Shown: piece after piece, positions 63,300-64,000 of the stretch
Layout of the letters: every line of letters starts with the position of its first letter
Position numbering within the stretch: position 1 is the stretch's first letter
Assembly: GCF_016097555.1 (NCBI RefSeq)
Contig: NC_054713.1
Span: 16,913,408-16,977,407, forward strand
DNA: 64,000 nucleotides
Direction: 5' to 3'
DNA from: Gigantopelta aegis
Lineage: Eukaryota > Mollusca > Gastropoda > Neomphalida > Peltospiridae
Translations under genes and position numbers: made by a program
Notes under the pieces: generated by a model
The model's input: only the letters and a program-made list of their open reading frames with translations
Databases searched by the model: none
What the model was told of the DNA's origin: nothing

Positions 63300-64000
63300 C
63301 ATCGCCGTGAACGACAACCCTGCTACATGTAATTAAAGGGTTGAATGTCACTTTATTTCGCAATGATAGATTTAGCACAGGTATGTAACAAAATAAAAGA
63401 TGTCTCTTACGGAGAATATCATAGGAGATATTGCAAATTATAATGCCAGCTATATCTCCTACAAAAAGCCTTTTTTATGGATGATAAAATGAGACACGCA
63501 GAAGCAAGGCTGAGTTCAGCTTGAAATCTGCAGTATTATGTTGAATTGCTGCCATCCTGATTCCTGTATATATACTTAGTTTAAAGAATATTCGTTACAG
63601 TGGACTTGTAGTTATGTATAGCCTAGCACCTAACGTTAATCTTAAAGTGGTTAGACTCAGTTTTCTCCGTTAGCAGATGGACCATTTTTCGTTAATATGG
63701 TACACACTTGGTGTATGAAAACTCATGAATTTGACATAATATTGGGTGAAATTAAAGGGGCGAGACCACTATACATATTAATATCCTGATTCAGAATGGG
63801 AAGTTCTTTGTGTCCAGACAGTACAAAATGGAACATTGTACACACATTATATAGTATATATGTAGAAATAAACAGTTGAAAATAGGTAAACGTGATTTGC
63901 CGTGAAAATGTCTATGTGATGATTACTGCCATGGTAGATACTTTAGATTTTAGTGTAGGCATTAATGCAAAATAACATTTCCGTTTCAAGTCAACCTGAT
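63300..64000. other. Intergenic to the window end
   Basis: AT-rich, no gene, tandem repeat or matched dispersed repeat recognised. Confidence 0.45.

Overview
The window is eukaryotic nuclear DNA, most likely from a marine mollusc and probably a gastropod. The evidence is spliced genes with GT/AG introns, abundant tRNA-derived SINEs of the type that ends in a 'gtcgttaaa' tail, many LINE fragments, long (GA)n/(CA)n tracts, a Ginger1 transposon with the CCGG target site typical of that group, and a Penelope-like remnant. Species is inferred from general acquaintance with molluscan repeats, not from a search. It is a repeat-dominated, gene-poor region; no bacterial-type operon, rRNA or true tRNA gene was seen.

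Layout. 0-3.4 kb: a decayed Tc1-like transposase, two SINEs and a 59-bp tandem repeat. 3.79-8.15 kb: one Ginger1 DNA transposon with terminal inverted repeats, CCGG target duplications, an integrase-type fragment with a GPY motif fused to a Ulp1 cysteine protease, and a large internal palindrome. 9.5-16.7 kb: two inverted copies of one sequence flank a decayed minus-strand gene for a PIN-like (XPG/FEN1-type) protein with a cysteine-rich CXC tail, plus a LINE with a 2A-like motif. 17-22.3 kb: SINE cluster, microsatellites, two converging LINE 3' ends, one split by a 577-bp TTAA-flanked element. 22.9-25.4 kb: a long inverted-repeat structure enclosing a BIR-like and a PC4-like coding relic. 25.5-29.0 kb: a small two-exon gene for a secreted cysteine-rich (ShKT-like) peptide, then a long decayed gene of unknown family with possible RNase H-like acidic motifs.

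30-45 kb: a deleted Tc1-type element; the first of three copies (31, 48 and 62 kb) of a GC-rich multicopy protein family I do not recognise; LINE remnants; a three-level nest of transposons at 35.9-37.5 kb; palindromic repeats at 39.6-41 kb; a MITE; a short LTR-bearing fossil at 42.2-44.9 kb. A TATA box with a signal-peptide first exon at 45.1-45.2 kb and an EGF-like exon at 35.6 kb, both on the minus strand and both phase 1, may belong to one host secreted-protein gene whose introns have filled with transposons. 45.3-46.8 kb: tandem ~750-bp units with a Penelope-like C-terminus.

47-64 kb: second copy of the GC-rich family, LINE and SINE remnants, a second MITE identical in design to the 41.9 kb one, a 54-bp satellite in two blocks around a Polinton fossil (integrase, probable DNA polymerase tail), a complete-length but decayed mariner with its own nested insertion, a ~61-bp minisatellite, a ~21-copy 56-bp satellite, a field of palindromic foldback elements at 59.4-61.6 kb, and the third copy of the GC-rich family. 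Host function appears limited to the two small secreted-protein loci; everything else is the accumulated record of mobile DNA.
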